A stretch of 64,000 nt of DNA from Streptomyces sp. NBC_01294 (GTDB taxonomy: Bacteria; Actinomycetota; Actinomycetes; Streptomycetales; Streptomycetaceae): contig NZ_CP108423.1 in the NCBI RefSeq assembly GCF_035917235.1, forward strand, positions 2,793,001 through 2,857,000, read 5' to 3'. How positions within the stretch are numbered: position 1 is the first letter of the stretch; every line of letters starts with the position of its first letter. The translations under genes were made by a program, and so were the position numbers. The notes beneath the pieces were generated by a model. The model had not been told where the DNA came from and did not search any database. It was given only the letters and a program-made list of their open reading frames with translations. Of the stretch, positions 54,019 to 62,532 are shown in pieces.

Positions 54019-54873
54019 ATGAGCAAGCCGCCGTGCCTCACCCTGCCGTCCGCCGCCCGCGCGTACCTCCTCGCCACCGACCGCGGCGGGTTCGCCGTGC
54101 AGGAGGCCGGTGAGCCGCTGCGCGGGACCGCCCTGCTGGTCCCCGGCTTCACGGGCAGCAAGGAGGACTTCATCGGCCTCCTGGAGCCGCTGGCCGCTGC
54201 CGGGTACCGGGTGGTCGCCGTGGACGGGCGCGGGCAGTACGAGAGCCCCGGCCCGCGCGAGGAGTCGGCGTACGCGCTGGAGGAGCTGGCACGCGACGTC
54301 CTCGCCCAGGCCCGTGCGCTGGGGGCGGGCCCGGTCCACCTGGTCGGCCACTCGCTCGGCGGGCTGATCTCGCGCGCGGCGGTGCTGCGCGACCCGTCGC
54401 CGTTCGCCTCGCTCACCCTGATGAGCAGCGGGCCGGCGGCGATCTCCGAGGGGCAGCAGGCACGTACGAAGCTGCTCGTGGCCGCGCTGGAGGCGATGGG
54501 CGGCGACATGCCCGGGATCTGGGCGGCGATGCGGGCCCACGATCCGCAGGACGCGGCCGGGGACTCCCCCGAGCTGGCGGACTTCCTGCGTGACCGGTGG
54601 CTGGCCACCGTGCCCGAGCAGCTGATCGTCACGGGCCGGGCGCTGATCTCCGAGCCGGACCGGGTGGAGGAGCTGGCGGCCGTACCGCTCCCGAAGCTGG
54701 TGCTGTCCGGAGAGCTGGACTACGCGTGGCCCGTGCCGCTGATGGATGACATGGCGCACCGTTTGAGCGCGTCGCGCGTGCTCGTGGAGGGCGCCGAGCA
54801 CTCCCCCAACGCGGAGAATCCGCAGGTCACAGCTGGTGCGCTGGCCGCGTTCTGGGACGCCTGCACCGCATAG
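54019..54873 (+). CDS. Alpha/beta hydrolase (esterase/lipase-like)
   Basis: 284 residues. LLVPGFTGSKEDF forms the oxyanion loop, LVGHSLGGLISR holds the nucleophilic Ser (GHSLGG), VLSGELDYAWPVP supplies an Asp and VEGAEHSPNAENP the His. A complete triad with a short cap. No signal peptide. The ATG at 54019 is only about 100 bases after the helicase stop but behind its terminator, so it probably has its own promoter. The substrate is unknown. Confidence 0.88.
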   Translation: MSKPPCLTLPSAARAYLLATDRGGFAVQEAGEPLRGTALLVPGFTGSKEDFIGLLEPLAAAGYRVVAVDGRGQYESPGPREESAYALEELARDVLAQARALGAGPVHLVGHSLGGLISRAAVLRDPSPFASLTLMSSGPAAISEGQQARTKLLVAALEAMGGDMPGIWAAMRAHDPQDAAGDSPELADFLRDRWLATVPEQLIVTGRALISEPDRVEELAAVPLPKLVLSGELDYAWPVPLMDDMAHRLSASRVLVEGAEHSPNAENPQVTAGALAAFWDACTA

Positions 54874-54899
54874 TCGTTAGCGAGTGAAAAAATTTCTTT

Positions 54900-54927
54900 A
54901 GCGTAGGGAATGTTTCTCTCCTACGCT
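54900..54927. promoter_or_regulatory. AT-rich region with inverted repeat before the 50-residue gene
   Basis: AGCGTAGG (54900-54907) and CCTACGCT (54920-54927) form an 8-bp inverted repeat within an unusually AT-rich stretch (GAAAAAATTTCTTTA just before). It may be an operator/promoter for the small gene at 54975 or a terminator for the hydrolase. Confidence 0.45.
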
Positions 54928-54974
54928 CGGTTGAACCCCATGCAAGGAGAAACACCGACGAAGGGAGAAGCCCC

Positions 54975-55127
54975 GTGCGCTTCGAGATTCTGCGCCTGGA
55001 CGACGTCGACGGATCCGCCGTGGACAGCACCGTCGTGGACGCGGCCTCCGTCAACGGGATCGTGCAGCACGCCGCGTCTGTCGGCCAGCGCATTCTGATC
55101 CGACCGGCCGGGACGGCGTCCTGCTGA
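54975..55127 (+). CDS. 50-residue protein ending in Cys
   Basis: GTG 54975 with a strong GAAGGGAG site upstream opens a 50-codon frame starting MRFEILRLDDVDGSAVDSTV and ending RPAGTASC. It is acidic in the first half, with a helical VNGIVQHAASVGQR. No domain is recognised and no modification enzyme is near, so a RiPP precursor role is only speculative. The distinct AT-rich upstream region and the good ribosome site favour a real gene. It is too short for routine gene calling. Confidence 0.6.
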   Translation: MRFEILRLDDVDGSAVDSTVVDAASVNGIVQHAASVGQRILIRPAGTASC

Positions 55128-55157
55128 CGCGTCCCACACCACACCGCACACACGTCG

Positions 55158-55189
55158 ACGCCCCCGCACCGGTACCGGTACGGGGGCGT
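55158..55189. terminator. Terminator between the small gene and MarC
   Basis: Near-perfect palindrome ACGCCCCCG ... CGGGGGCGT (arms 55158-55166 and 55181-55189), with ACCGGTACCGGT inside, between convergent genes. Confidence 0.8.
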
Positions 55190-55211
55190 TCGCGCGTCGC
55201 GCGCCGGGCGG

Positions 55212-55817
55212 TCAGGCTCCCTGTACGACCTGGAGCACGCCGTTGATGATCTGCTGCACGGCGATCGCCGAGAGCATCATGCCGGCGAGCCGCGTCACGA
55301 GGACGACGCCGCCGTCCTTGATGACCCGGATGATCACCAGCGAGTAGCGCATGGTGATCCACAGCACGATGTGCATGGCGACGATCGCGGCCCAGACGGA
55401 GACCTGGCCGGCGGCGCCGTCCACCTTCTGCACGGCCAGGATGACGGACACGATCGCACCGGGCCCGGCCAGCAGCGGCATGCCCAGCGGGACCAGGGCG
55501 ACGTTCACGTCCTTGGTCTGCTTCGGCTCGTCGGTCTTTCCGGTGAGCAGGTCCAGCGCGATGAGCAGGAGCAGCAGACCACCGGCGATCATCAGCGCCG
55601 GGACGGAGACGTGCAGGTAGTCCAGGATCTGCTGGCCGCAGAGACCGAAGACGGCGATGACCCCGAAGGCCACACAGACGGCCTGCCAGGCCATGCGCCG
55701 CTGCACCTTGACGGGGCGGCCGGAGGTCAGGGCGAGGAAGATCGGCGTGATCCCCGGGGGGTCCATAATCACAAAAAGCGTGAGGAAAAGGGATCCGAAG
55801 ACGGCGAAATCAAACAC
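55212..55817 (-). CDS. MarC family integral membrane protein
   Basis: 201 residues, GTG start, six hydrophobic helices. Family motifs: LTLFVIMDPPGITPIFLALT near the N-terminus and ALVPLGMPLLAGPGAIVSVI in the middle (the PLAxPLLAGPG motif). UPF0056/MarC proteins were once linked to multiple antibiotic resistance, but this was not borne out; they are predicted transporters of unknown substrate. The upstream neighbour is the PHP gene, on the same strand 87 bases away. Confidence 0.92.
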   Translation of the reverse strand: MFDFAVFGSLFLTLFVIMDPPGITPIFLALTSGRPVKVQRRMAWQAVCVAFGVIAVFGLCGQQILDYLHVSVPALMIAGGLLLLLIALDLLTGKTDEPKQTKDVNVALVPLGMPLLAGPGAIVSVILAVQKVDGAAGQVSVWAAIVAMHIVLWITMRYSLVIIRVIKDGGVVLVTRLAGMMLSAIAVQQIINGVLQVVQGA

Positions 55818-55904
55818 AGTGATGCCTTGCAGGAGAGAGGGGTGTCGCGAAGAAGAAGAGCGGGACGGGTGGAGCGGTCCGGACCCGGGGGAAACCGGGC
55901 CGAT

Positions 55905-56768
55905 TCAGCGCTCGCGTCCGCCGGCGCCGGGCACCGGGAAGGCCCCGGTCGCGCGGCGCGTGATCTCGCCGTAGATCTCGGGGTCGGTCGTGTACTCCCC
56001 GAGGCCGCAGGTCTTGCGGCTGCCGTGGTAGTCGCTGGAGCCGGTGGTGAGCAGTCCGAGGTCCCCCGCCAGGCCGCGCAGACGCGCGCGGGTGTCGGCG
56101 TCGTGGTCCATGTGGTCCACCTCGATGCCGTCGAGGCCCGCGGCCGCCAGCTCGGCTATCGCGGCCTCCGGCACGCACCGGCCGCGCTTGACGGCGGCGG
56201 GGTGCGCGAAGACGGTCACGCCGCCGGCCGCCTTGACCAGGCGGATGGCGTCGAACGGGTCGAGCTCGTGCTTCTCGGCGTACGCGCGGCCGCCGTCGGC
56301 GAGCCAGTCGGGCGTGAAGGCGTCCGAGACGGTGGACACGACGCCCAGCTCGACGAGGGCGGTGGCGATGTGCGGCCGCCCGACCGAGCCCTCACCGGCG
56401 ATCCGGGCCACCTGCTCCCAGGTCACGTCCACGCCGAGGGCCTGGAGCTTGCCGACCATGGACTGTGCGCGCGGGGTGCGGTCGTCGCGGACGAGCTCCC
56501 GCTCGCGGGCGAGCTCGGGCTCCTCGGGGTCGAAGAGGTACGCGAGCATGTGCACGCCGACCCCGTCGAGCCGGCAGGACAGCTCGGCCCCGGTCACCAG
56601 CGTCAGTCCGGCGGGAAGGGCCGCGAGGGCCTCGCCGTATCCGCGCACGGTGTCGTGGTCGGTCAGCGCGACCACGTCCAGCCCGGCGCCGGCGGCGTTG
56701 CGCATCAGCTCGGCGGGGGTGTCCGTACCGTCGGAGGCCGTGGAGTGGGCGTGCAGGTCGATGCGCAC
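55905..56768 (-). CDS. PHP domain metal-dependent phosphoesterase
   Basis: 287 residues, GTG start. The N-terminal RIDLHAHSTASDGTDTP has the HxH ligands (His6, His8), ALTDHDTVRGYGEAL follows, then GAELSCR (Glu), VFAHPAAVKRG (His), IEVDHMDHD and the C-terminal SSDYHGSRK (DxH). All trinuclear metal ligands of the PHP fold are present. Related enzymes degrade 3',5'-phosphoadenosine nucleotides (Trpp/YciV type) or short RNAs. It lies with the DUF6758 gene upstream on the same strand. Confidence 0.92.
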   Translation of the reverse strand: MRIDLHAHSTASDGTDTPAELMRNAAGAGLDVVALTDHDTVRGYGEALAALPAGLTLVTGAELSCRLDGVGVHMLAYLFDPEEPELARERELVRDDRTPRAQSMVGKLQALGVDVTWEQVARIAGEGSVGRPHIATALVELGVVSTVSDAFTPDWLADGGRAYAEKHELDPFDAIRLVKAAGGVTVFAHPAAVKRGRCVPEAAIAELAAAGLDGIEVDHMDHDADTRARLRGLAGDLGLLTTGSSDYHGSRKTCGLGEYTTDPEIYGEITRRATGAFPVPGAGGRER

Positions 56769-56841
56769 AGCCGGGCTCCATGGGTCGTACGGGACGGGGG
56801 GACACCCCAGGATAACCGCGCAGGGGTTCCCTTTCGCCCTC

Positions 56842-57492
56842 CTAAGGGCTGTCCGGGCCCAGGATGCGCGGGCTCAGGGCCCCGCACGGAAGGAGCTCGA
56901 CCTCGGCTCCCGCGTCGCGGAGGTCGGTGAGGACGAGCTCGTCGTACAGCAGGAGGCCGGACTGCTCCGGCCAGACGATCGCCCAGAGCCACAGGCCCCG
57001 TGCCTCGCCGGCGAAGACGGCCCGGTCGTCGGGGCCGCCGTTGACGTGCCAGAGCGGTGTCGGGCGGCCCGCCGCGACGACCTTGGCGTGGGGCGGCGCC
57101 GACACGTTGATGGACGAGCCGGGGTCGAGGCCGTCGATCCCCGCGAACCGCGCGCCCATGCCGACGCCCAGTTCCTCCGCGATCAGCAACAGCTCGCCGA
57201 TGCCCCCCAGAGGTCCGGGACCCGAACAGGCCACGGCGGTCGCCCGGCCGCCACTGCGGTCGTCACCGGCGGACGCGACCCCCGTGAACAGCCATCCCAC
57301 CGGCAGCGGCCACGGCATCCACACGGGCACCCGCGCCCGGTGCACCACGACGCTCAGGCCTTCGACACTGGGCGGAATGACGGGTTGCAAGGGGTGGACG
57401 GTGCCGTGCACCGCGCACTGCCAGGAGTCGGAGAAGAGTCCGGGCGCCCTGACCCGGCCACCGCACTTCGGGCAACTTGGTTCACCCCTCAT
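56842..57492 (-). CDS. DUF6758 family protein with N-terminal zinc ribbon
   Basis: 216 residues. The N-terminus MRGEPSCPKCGGRVRAPG with WQCAVHGTVHPLQP forms a Cys/His zinc ribbon. The rest includes PPSVEGLSVVVHRARVPVWM, SGPGPLGGIGELLLIAEELG and VGMGARFAG, typical of the actinobacterial DUF6758 family. It is cytoplasmic with no recognisable catalytic motif. It is followed by the PHP gene (73 bases) and preceded by the SUFU-domain gene (64 bases) on the same strand, so they may form one transcript. Confidence 0.85.
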   Translation of the reverse strand: MRGEPSCPKCGGRVRAPGLFSDSWQCAVHGTVHPLQPVIPPSVEGLSVVVHRARVPVWMPWPLPVGWLFTGVASAGDDRSGGRATAVACSGPGPLGGIGELLLIAEELGVGMGARFAGIDGLDPGSSINVSAPPHAKVVAAGRPTPLWHVNGGPDDRAVFAGEARGLWLWAIVWPEQSGLLLYDELVLTDLRDAGAEVELLPCGALSPRILGPDSP

Positions 57493-57556
57493 AAGAAGCC
57501 ACGCTCCTCCCCGCCCGGGCCCCCGTCAAGGCGCGGTCACCCGTCCGGGCTGTCGG

Positions 57557-58141
57557 TCAGTCCAATGCGACGGCCGTACGCAAAGGGTCCCGCAGGTCCG
57601 TCCCCCGCGCGAGCCAGCGTTCCTGCAGGGCGGCCGCGCCGTGCACGCGCTTCCAGGCGGCCTCGTTCGCCGTCATCGGCAGGAGGGGGAGGAACTGCAC
57701 CGGGTCCATGGGCTCGTCGAGTTCCAGGTCCTCCACCAGACCGCCCGGTTCCGCCACGAGGACGGAGCTGAACGGCGCCCCGTCCCAGAGCGGATCGCCC
57801 ACGTCCAGCGAGGCCCCGGGGGCCACGATCAGCCCCTCGACCTGGGGCGAGGCGGCCAGTACGGCGAGCGGCCTGAGCAGTTTGTCGGTGGCCGCCAGTC
57901 CTGCGCGGACGGTCAGCACCAGCTCGGCGCGCGGGCCCCGTACGGGGTCGGCGACCACGGCGGTCGGATCGGTCATCGGGTGTGCGGACATCCCGAGGGT
58001 CGCGTACCGCACGAGGTCGCCCTCGGCGAAACGGAGTACCTCGATGCGGTCGGTGCCCAGGAAGGTGACGGCGGCGCGTGCGTCGGGTTCACCGAACGCG
58101 GTGCGCAGCCGGGCCTCGACGAGGGCCAGAATTTCTGCCAT
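57557..58141 (-). CDS. Suppressor-of-fused domain protein
   Basis: 194 residues. It resembles bacterial SUFU-like (suppressor of fused) domains: IEVLRFAEGDLVRYATLGMS, HPMTDPTAVVADPVRGPRAE, LVLTVRAGLAAT and PFSSVLVAEP, then DPVQFLPLLPMTANEAAWKR. Such domains act as protein-interaction or immunity modules in bacteria; the single actinobacterial copy here is not next to a toxin. ATG 58141. It is divergent from the CorA gene. Confidence 0.8.
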   Translation of the reverse strand: MAEILALVEARLRTAFGEPDARAAVTFLGTDRIEVLRFAEGDLVRYATLGMSAHPMTDPTAVVADPVRGPRAELVLTVRAGLAATDKLLRPLAVLAASPQVEGLIVAPGASLDVGDPLWDGAPFSSVLVAEPGGLVEDLELDEPMDPVQFLPLLPMTANEAAWKRVHGAAALQERWLARGTDLRDPLRTAVALD

Positions 58142-58221
58142 GGAGCGAGCATAGAACTCGTATCAGCCGGGTAAAGGGCGGGTCTTGACCATCCGTCGGC
58201 TGATAGTGTTGACAGCTGTTC

Positions 58222-58326
58222 GGGGCCGCATGCCGAAGCATGCCTGACGCCCCGGAGACAGGACCTCCCCCACGGGGGACCGGCCGGAGGAGGTGGGGCT
58301 GCAATGGATCGAAGTCGATCGTGCAG
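58222..58326 (+). promoter_or_regulatory. Structured leader upstream of corA (candidate cis-regulatory RNA)
   Basis: Within the 374-base gap before CorA, three helices are visible. Helix A is GGGGC/GCCCC (58222-58226, 58249-58253) enclosing GCATGC-CGAA-GCATGC (58228-58243). Helix B is CCCCAC/GTGGGG (58268-58273, 58293-58298). Helix C is CTGCA/TGCAG (58299-58303, 58322-58326) enclosing GATCG/CGATC. They are packed almost without gaps, like a riboswitch aptamer. A Mg2+ or other signal is inferred only from the downstream gene; it does not match the M-box consensus as I remember it. The rest of the gap (58327-58515) shows GC-rich stems (GACGGGCG ... CGCCCCGT) but no gene. Confidence 0.5.
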
Positions 58327-58515
58327 TACCAATCGCTCTTCCGCTTCTGTGACGGGCGCTTCCCGCCCCGTTTGATCTCCCGATCAGTAGAAGAGCGACG
58401 GCAGAACGTTGTCCTCCCGTCCTGTTCCCTCCGCCTGGTCCGAGCCTGCCCGCTCGCGGTGGTGGAGGGTCTCCCACCCGTACGGTCCGCAGCCGTGCGT
58501 GCGAAGGAGCCTGCC

Positions 58516-59631
58516 ATGTCGATGCTGCCCTACCTGCGTGCGGCCGTCCGCCCGTCCCTGCGCAAGTCCACCCCCGCACAGCCCGGCTACGACACGACCC
58601 GTGATCCGTCGGCGAGCAGCGCGGTCGTCGACTGCGCGGTGTACCGCGACGGCCGGCGGATGCTGGGGCCCGCGTGCCTGACGCCCCGTGAGGCGATCCG
58701 CAAGGTCCGCGAGGACGGCGGTTTCGCGTGGATCGGCCTGCACGAGCCGACCGAGGCCGAGTTCGCGGGGATCGCCGCCACGTTCGGCCTGCACCCGCTG
58801 GCCGTGGAGGACGCGGTGCACGCGCACCAGCGGCCGAAGCTGGAGCGCTACGACGACACCCTCTTCACCGTCTTCAAGACGATCCACTACGTCGAACACG
58901 CCGAACTGACCTCCACGAGCGAGGTGGTGGAGACCGGCGAGGTGATGTGTTTCACCGGCCCCGACTTCGTCATCACCGTCCGGCACGGCGGCCAGGGCTC
59001 CCTCAAGGGGCTGCGCCACCGTCTCCAGGACGACCCCGACCTCCTCGCCAAGGGCCCCTCGGCGGTCCTGCACTCGATCGCCGACCACGTCGTCGACGGG
59101 TACATCGCGGTCGCGGCGGCGGTGCAGGACGACATCGACGAGGTGGAGAGCGACGTCTTCGCGGCCCCCGCCAAGGGCAGTACACGCGGCGGCGACGCGG
59201 GCCGCATCTACCAGCTCAAGCGCGAGGTACTGGAGTTCAAGCGGGCGGTCTCGCCGCTGCTGCGTCCGATGGAGCTGCTGAGCGAGCGGCCGATGCGGCT
59301 GGTGGACCCGGACATCCAGAAGTACTTCCGGGACGTCGCCGACCACCTGGCGCGGGTGCACGAGCAGGTGGTCGGCTTCGACGAGCTGCTGAACTCGATC
59401 CTCCAGGCCAACCTCGCGCAGGCGACGGTCGCCCAGAACGAGGACATGCGCAAGATCACGTCCTGGGCGGCGATCATCGCCGTGCCGACGATGATCTGCG
59501 GGGTGTACGGGATGAACTTCGAGCACATGCCCGAGCTCCAGTGGAAGTACGGCTATCCGATGGTGATGGCCTCGATCGTCGGCATCTGCTTCACCATCCA
59601 CCGGGCGCTGCGCCGCCACGGCTGGCTCTGA
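58516..59631 (+). CDS. corA: CorA family magnesium/cobalt transporter
   Basis: 371 residues from ATG 58516 with GAAGGAG upstream. It has a large cytoplasmic N-terminal domain (GGFAWIGLHEPTEAEFAGIA, HPLAVEDAVHAHQRPKLERY, FVITVRHGG), a long helix region, and two C-terminal helices with the selectivity motif YGMNF followed by EHMPEL. The C-terminal end is positively charged (HRALRRHGWL). CorA forms a pentameric Mg2+ channel in the cytoplasmic membrane. The long structured leader suggests RNA-level control. It is one of three magnesium-related genes within 5 kb. Confidence 0.94.
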   Translation: MSMLPYLRAAVRPSLRKSTPAQPGYDTTRDPSASSAVVDCAVYRDGRRMLGPACLTPREAIRKVREDGGFAWIGLHEPTEAEFAGIAATFGLHPLAVEDAVHAHQRPKLERYDDTLFTVFKTIHYVEHAELTSTSEVVETGEVMCFTGPDFVITVRHGGQGSLKGLRHRLQDDPDLLAKGPSAVLHSIADHVVDGYIAVAAAVQDDIDEVESDVFAAPAKGSTRGGDAGRIYQLKREVLEFKRAVSPLLRPMELLSERPMRLVDPDIQKYFRDVADHLARVHEQVVGFDELLNSILQANLAQATVAQNEDMRKITSWAAIIAVPTMICGVYGMNFEHMPELQWKYGYPMVMASIVGICFTIHRALRRHGWL

Positions 59632-59699
59632 AACGGCGGGGTGTCCCGCCGGTCAGGACACCCTCTCGTGACCGGGTGCGGACCCCCTACCCTGTCCGC

Positions 59700-60215
59700 A
59701 TGACTCTCAGCACGCTCGACCTGGCCCTCGTCGAGGAGGCCACCAAGAAGTCCGGCCTGATCTGGGTCCGCGGCGCCGGGGCCGACCGCGCCCTGTGGCA
59801 CGCCTGGGTGGACGGCGCGGCCCACGTGCTGGGCGACGGGCCCGGCGAGCAGCCGTTCCCGGGGCTGGCCGACGGCGCGGCCGCCGAGGTGACCGTGCGG
59901 AGCAAGGACAAGGGCGGCCGGCTGGTGGCCTGGACCGCGACGGTACGGGAGCTCCCGCCGCGCGGCGAGGAGTGGGCGGCGGCGGTCGCCGAGCTCAAGG
60001 GCAAGCGGCTGAACGCGCCCGACTCCGAGGACATGACCGAGCGGTGGGCGCGGGAGTGCCGGCTGCTGCGGCTGGAGCCGGAGTCGGTCCGGGCGCAGCT
60101 GCCGGACGGTTCGCTGGCCGCGGCCCCCCTGGCGTCCCCGGCGACGACCCGCAGGGCCGTCCCGGCGGGCCTGCCGAAGCTGCTGCTGAAGCGCAAGAAG
60201 GCCGCCCGCCCGTAG
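59700..60215 (+). CDS. Uncharacterised soluble protein
   Basis: 171 residues from ATG 59700, lacking a ribosome site; TACCCT six bases upstream could be a -10, so it may be leaderless. Features include SGLIWVRGAGADRALWHAWV and VRSKDKGGRLVAWTATVREL, a predicted beta-rich domain that could be a pyridoxamine-oxidase-like split barrel, though I cannot confirm it. The C-terminal 40 residues are Pro/Ala-rich, ending in LLLKRKKAARP. It converges on the lipoprotein gene across a terminator. No function is assigned. Confidence 0.7.
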   Translation: MTLSTLDLALVEEATKKSGLIWVRGAGADRALWHAWVDGAAHVLGDGPGEQPFPGLADGAAAEVTVRSKDKGGRLVAWTATVRELPPRGEEWAAAVAELKGKRLNAPDSEDMTERWARECRLLRLEPESVRAQLPDGSLAAAPLASPATTRRAVPAGLPKLLLKRKKAARP

Positions 60216-60247
60216 CCTCCGGCGGGCGGCAGGGCCGTCCGCGGGTC

Positions 60248-60275
60248 CCGGTCGGGCCCCGCCGGGCCCGACCGG
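60248..60275. terminator. Bidirectional terminator
   Basis: 12-bp perfect arms CCGGTCGGGCCC (60248-60259) and complement (60264-60275) around a four-base loop, between two convergent genes. Confidence 0.85.
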
Positions 60276-61061
60276 TCACGGCGTCTTCGGGTTGGCGCCC
60301 TGGCCGGAGCCCTTGGAAGGGGACGGAGCCGGGTCGCCGCTCTTGGTCGTCGGCAGCTGGGACCCGTAGTCGACCGTCTGGTCCTGTGCGGGCGGGTCGA
60401 GCGGGAACTCCTTGCCCCACTCGGCGAGTTCCACGCGTCCGGCGCCGCCCGCGCGCTCCATGAGCAGCGGGTACGGGGTCCCCTCCAGGGACACCGAGAG
60501 CTTGCCGCCCTTGCCCTCGTTCGCCGTGACCTGGACCGCGCGGGTGTGCCCGACCTTGGTGTAGGAGCCCTTGGCGAGCTTGCCCTCCAGGCCGAGCAGC
60601 CCGTCGAGCAGGACGTCCATGTCGGTGAAGCCGCGGAACTGCTTGTAGGAGGGGTCGCCCTCGGGCACCTTCACGTACTTGTCGCCGAGCTTGCCGGCCG
60701 AGTCGGACTGGCCCCAGAACGCCGCGCTCGCCTTCAGGTACAGCTGCTCCCCCACCCGCAGCAGCTGGAAGGTGTCGTCCTGCGACTTCACCTCGCCGGA
60801 ACCGCCGTCCGACTTCAGGCGCATGTCGAGGGTGAAGGACTTGCCGCCGCTCACGAGCGTGCCCGACAGGTGGACCGAGTCGGCCTCCGTGGCGGCCGCC
60901 TTCGCCTTCTCCTCGATCTTGTCGGCGGAGAGCTTGCCGACGCCGTTCGTGCCCTCGTCGGGGTCGTCCCCGCAGCCCGTACCGGTGACGGCCAGGCCCG
61001 CGCACAGCACACCGATGAACGCGGCCCGGCGCAGCCGCGCGGCAGGGAAGTAGGCGGTCAC
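60276..61061 (-). CDS. LppX/LprG-like lipoprotein
   Basis: 261 residues from GTG 61061 with AGAGG upstream. Lipoprotein signal and lipobox TGTGC (Cys30). The mature part has the pattern of LppX_LprAFG/LolA-like lipid-carrier proteins: TEADSVHLSGTLVSGGKSFT, LDMRLKSDGGSGEV, FQLLRVGEQLYLKASAAFWG and HTRAVQVTANEG. It probably binds a lipid or senses the envelope on the outer membrane face. The C-terminus is Pro/Ser-rich. It is divergent from the MgtE-like gene. Confidence 0.82.
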   Translation of the reverse strand: MTAYFPAARLRRAAFIGVLCAGLAVTGTGCGDDPDEGTNGVGKLSADKIEEKAKAAATEADSVHLSGTLVSGGKSFTLDMRLKSDGGSGEVKSQDDTFQLLRVGEQLYLKASAAFWGQSDSAGKLGDKYVKVPEGDPSYKQFRGFTDMDVLLDGLLGLEGKLAKGSYTKVGHTRAVQVTANEGKGGKLSVSLEGTPYPLLMERAGGAGRVELAEWGKEFPLDPPAQDQTVDYGSQLPTTKSGDPAPSPSKGSGQGANPKTP

Positions 61062-61260
61062 GGGCAGGTGCCTCTCGTCGGTCGTCTGCGAGCAGCAGGC
61101 AGCGTACCCGTCCGTACGCCGCGCCCCGCGACCGCTCCCCGGCCGACGGCGGGCCTCGCGCCGCGCCCCGGGCGGACCGCCCCACCAGGACGCTTTCCGC
61201 GGGCACGGGCTAGCCTGAGGGGCGGCACGACTGTTGATTGACGCTCTAGGAGGCGCTCGG

Positions 61261-62532
61261 ATGGCTGTAGGCGCCCCGCGGATCTTCGTCTCGCATCTGT
61301 CGGGTGTGCCCGTCTTCGATCCCAACGGCGACCAGGTCGGCCGGGTCCGCGACCTCGTCGCGATGCTGCGCGTCGGCGGACGGCCGCCGCGGCTGCTCGG
61401 CCTGGTGGTCGAGGTGGTCAGCCGGCGCCGGATCTTCCTGCCGATGACGCGGGTCACGGGCGTGGAGTCCGGGCAGGTCATCACCACTGGTGTCGTCAAC
61501 ATGCGGCGCTTCGAGCAGCGCCCCACCGAGCGGCTCGTCCTGGGCGAACTGCTCGACCGGCGCGTGACGCTGGTCGCGAGCAGCGAGGAGGTCACCGTCC
61601 TCGACGTGGCCATCCAGCAGCTGCCGGCCCGCCGGGACTGGGAGATCGACCGCATCTTCGTACGGAAGGGCAAGTCGGGGGCGCTGCGCCGACGCGGCGA
61701 GACCCTGACCGTGGAGTGGTCGGCGGTGACGGGCTTCTCGCTGGAGGAGCACGGGCAGGGCGCCGAGAACCTGGTCGCCACCTTCGAGCAGATGCGCCCG
61801 GCCGACGTGGCGAACGTGCTGCACCACCTGACGCCGAAGCGCCGTGCCGAGGTGGCCAACGCCCTCGACGACGACCGGCTCGCCGACGTGCTGGAGGAGC
61901 TGCCCGAGGACGAGCAGGTGGAGATCCTCGGCAAGCTGAAGGAGGAGCGCGCCGCCGACGTCCTGGAGGCGATGGACCCGGACGACGCGGCCGACCTGCT
62001 CTCCGAGCTGCCGGAGGACGACAAGGAGCGGCTGCTGACGCTGATGCAGCCGGACGACGCGGCCGACGTGCGCCGCCTGCTGTCCTACGAGGAGAACACC
62101 GCCGGCGGTCTGATGACCACCGAGCCGATCGTGCTGCGGCCGGACGCGACGGTCGCGGACGCGCTGGCCCGCGTACGGCAGGCGGACCTGTCGCCGGCGC
62201 TGGCGGCCCAGGTGTACGTGTGCCGGCCGCCGGACGAGACGCCGACGGGCAAGTACCTGGGCACGGTGCACTTCCAGCGGCTGCTGCGGGACCCGCCGTT
62301 CACCCTGGTCAGCTCGATCGTGGACACGGACCTTCCGCCGCTGCGGCCGGACGCCTCGCTGCCCGCGGTGACCACCCACCTCGCCGCCTACAACATGGTG
62401 GCGGTGCCGGTGGTCGACGAGAGCGGTTCGCTGCTGGGCGCGGTCACGGTGGACGACGTGCTGGACCACCTGCTGCCGGACGACTGGCGGGAGACGGAGT
62501 TCCATTCCGAGGAGGCCGTGGGTGGCAGCTGA
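61261..62532 (+). CDS. Soluble MgtE-N/CBS protein with PRC-barrel (no channel domain)
   Basis: 423 residues from ATG 61261 (AGGAGG upstream). Residues about 1-85 and 90-165 look like PRC-barrel-type beta domains (IFVSHLSGVPVFDPNGDQVG, VGRVRDLV). The MgtE N-terminal superhelical domain follows (about 185-285: PADVANVLHHLTPKRRAEVA, MDPDDAADLLSELPEDDKER), then two CBS domains (about 290-415: GGLMTTEPIVLRPDATVADA, MVAVPVVDESGSLLGAVTVD). The five-helix Mg2+ channel of MgtE is absent. It may sense Mg2+ or nucleotides and act on another protein, perhaps the overlapping DUF1003 membrane protein. Confidence 0.88.
   Translation: MAVGAPRIFVSHLSGVPVFDPNGDQVGRVRDLVAMLRVGGRPPRLLGLVVEVVSRRRIFLPMTRVTGVESGQVITTGVVNMRRFEQRPTERLVLGELLDRRVTLVASSEEVTVLDVAIQQLPARRDWEIDRIFVRKGKSGALRRRGETLTVEWSAVTGFSLEEHGQGAENLVATFEQMRPADVANVLHHLTPKRRAEVANALDDDRLADVLEELPEDEQVEILGKLKEERAADVLEAMDPDDAADLLSELPEDDKERLLTLMQPDDAADVRRLLSYEENTAGGLMTTEPIVLRPDATVADALARVRQADLSPALAAQVYVCRPPDETPTGKYLGTVHFQRLLRDPPFTLVSSIVDTDLPPLRPDASLPAVTTHLAAYNMVAVPVVDESGSLLGAVTVDDVLDHLLPDDWRETEFHSEEAVGGS

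Noticed and set aside
58185..58209. TTGACC and TAGTGT considered as a corA promoter
   Set aside because: The spacer is only 13 bases, too short for a housekeeping sigma promoter. The true promoter of corA was not identified.
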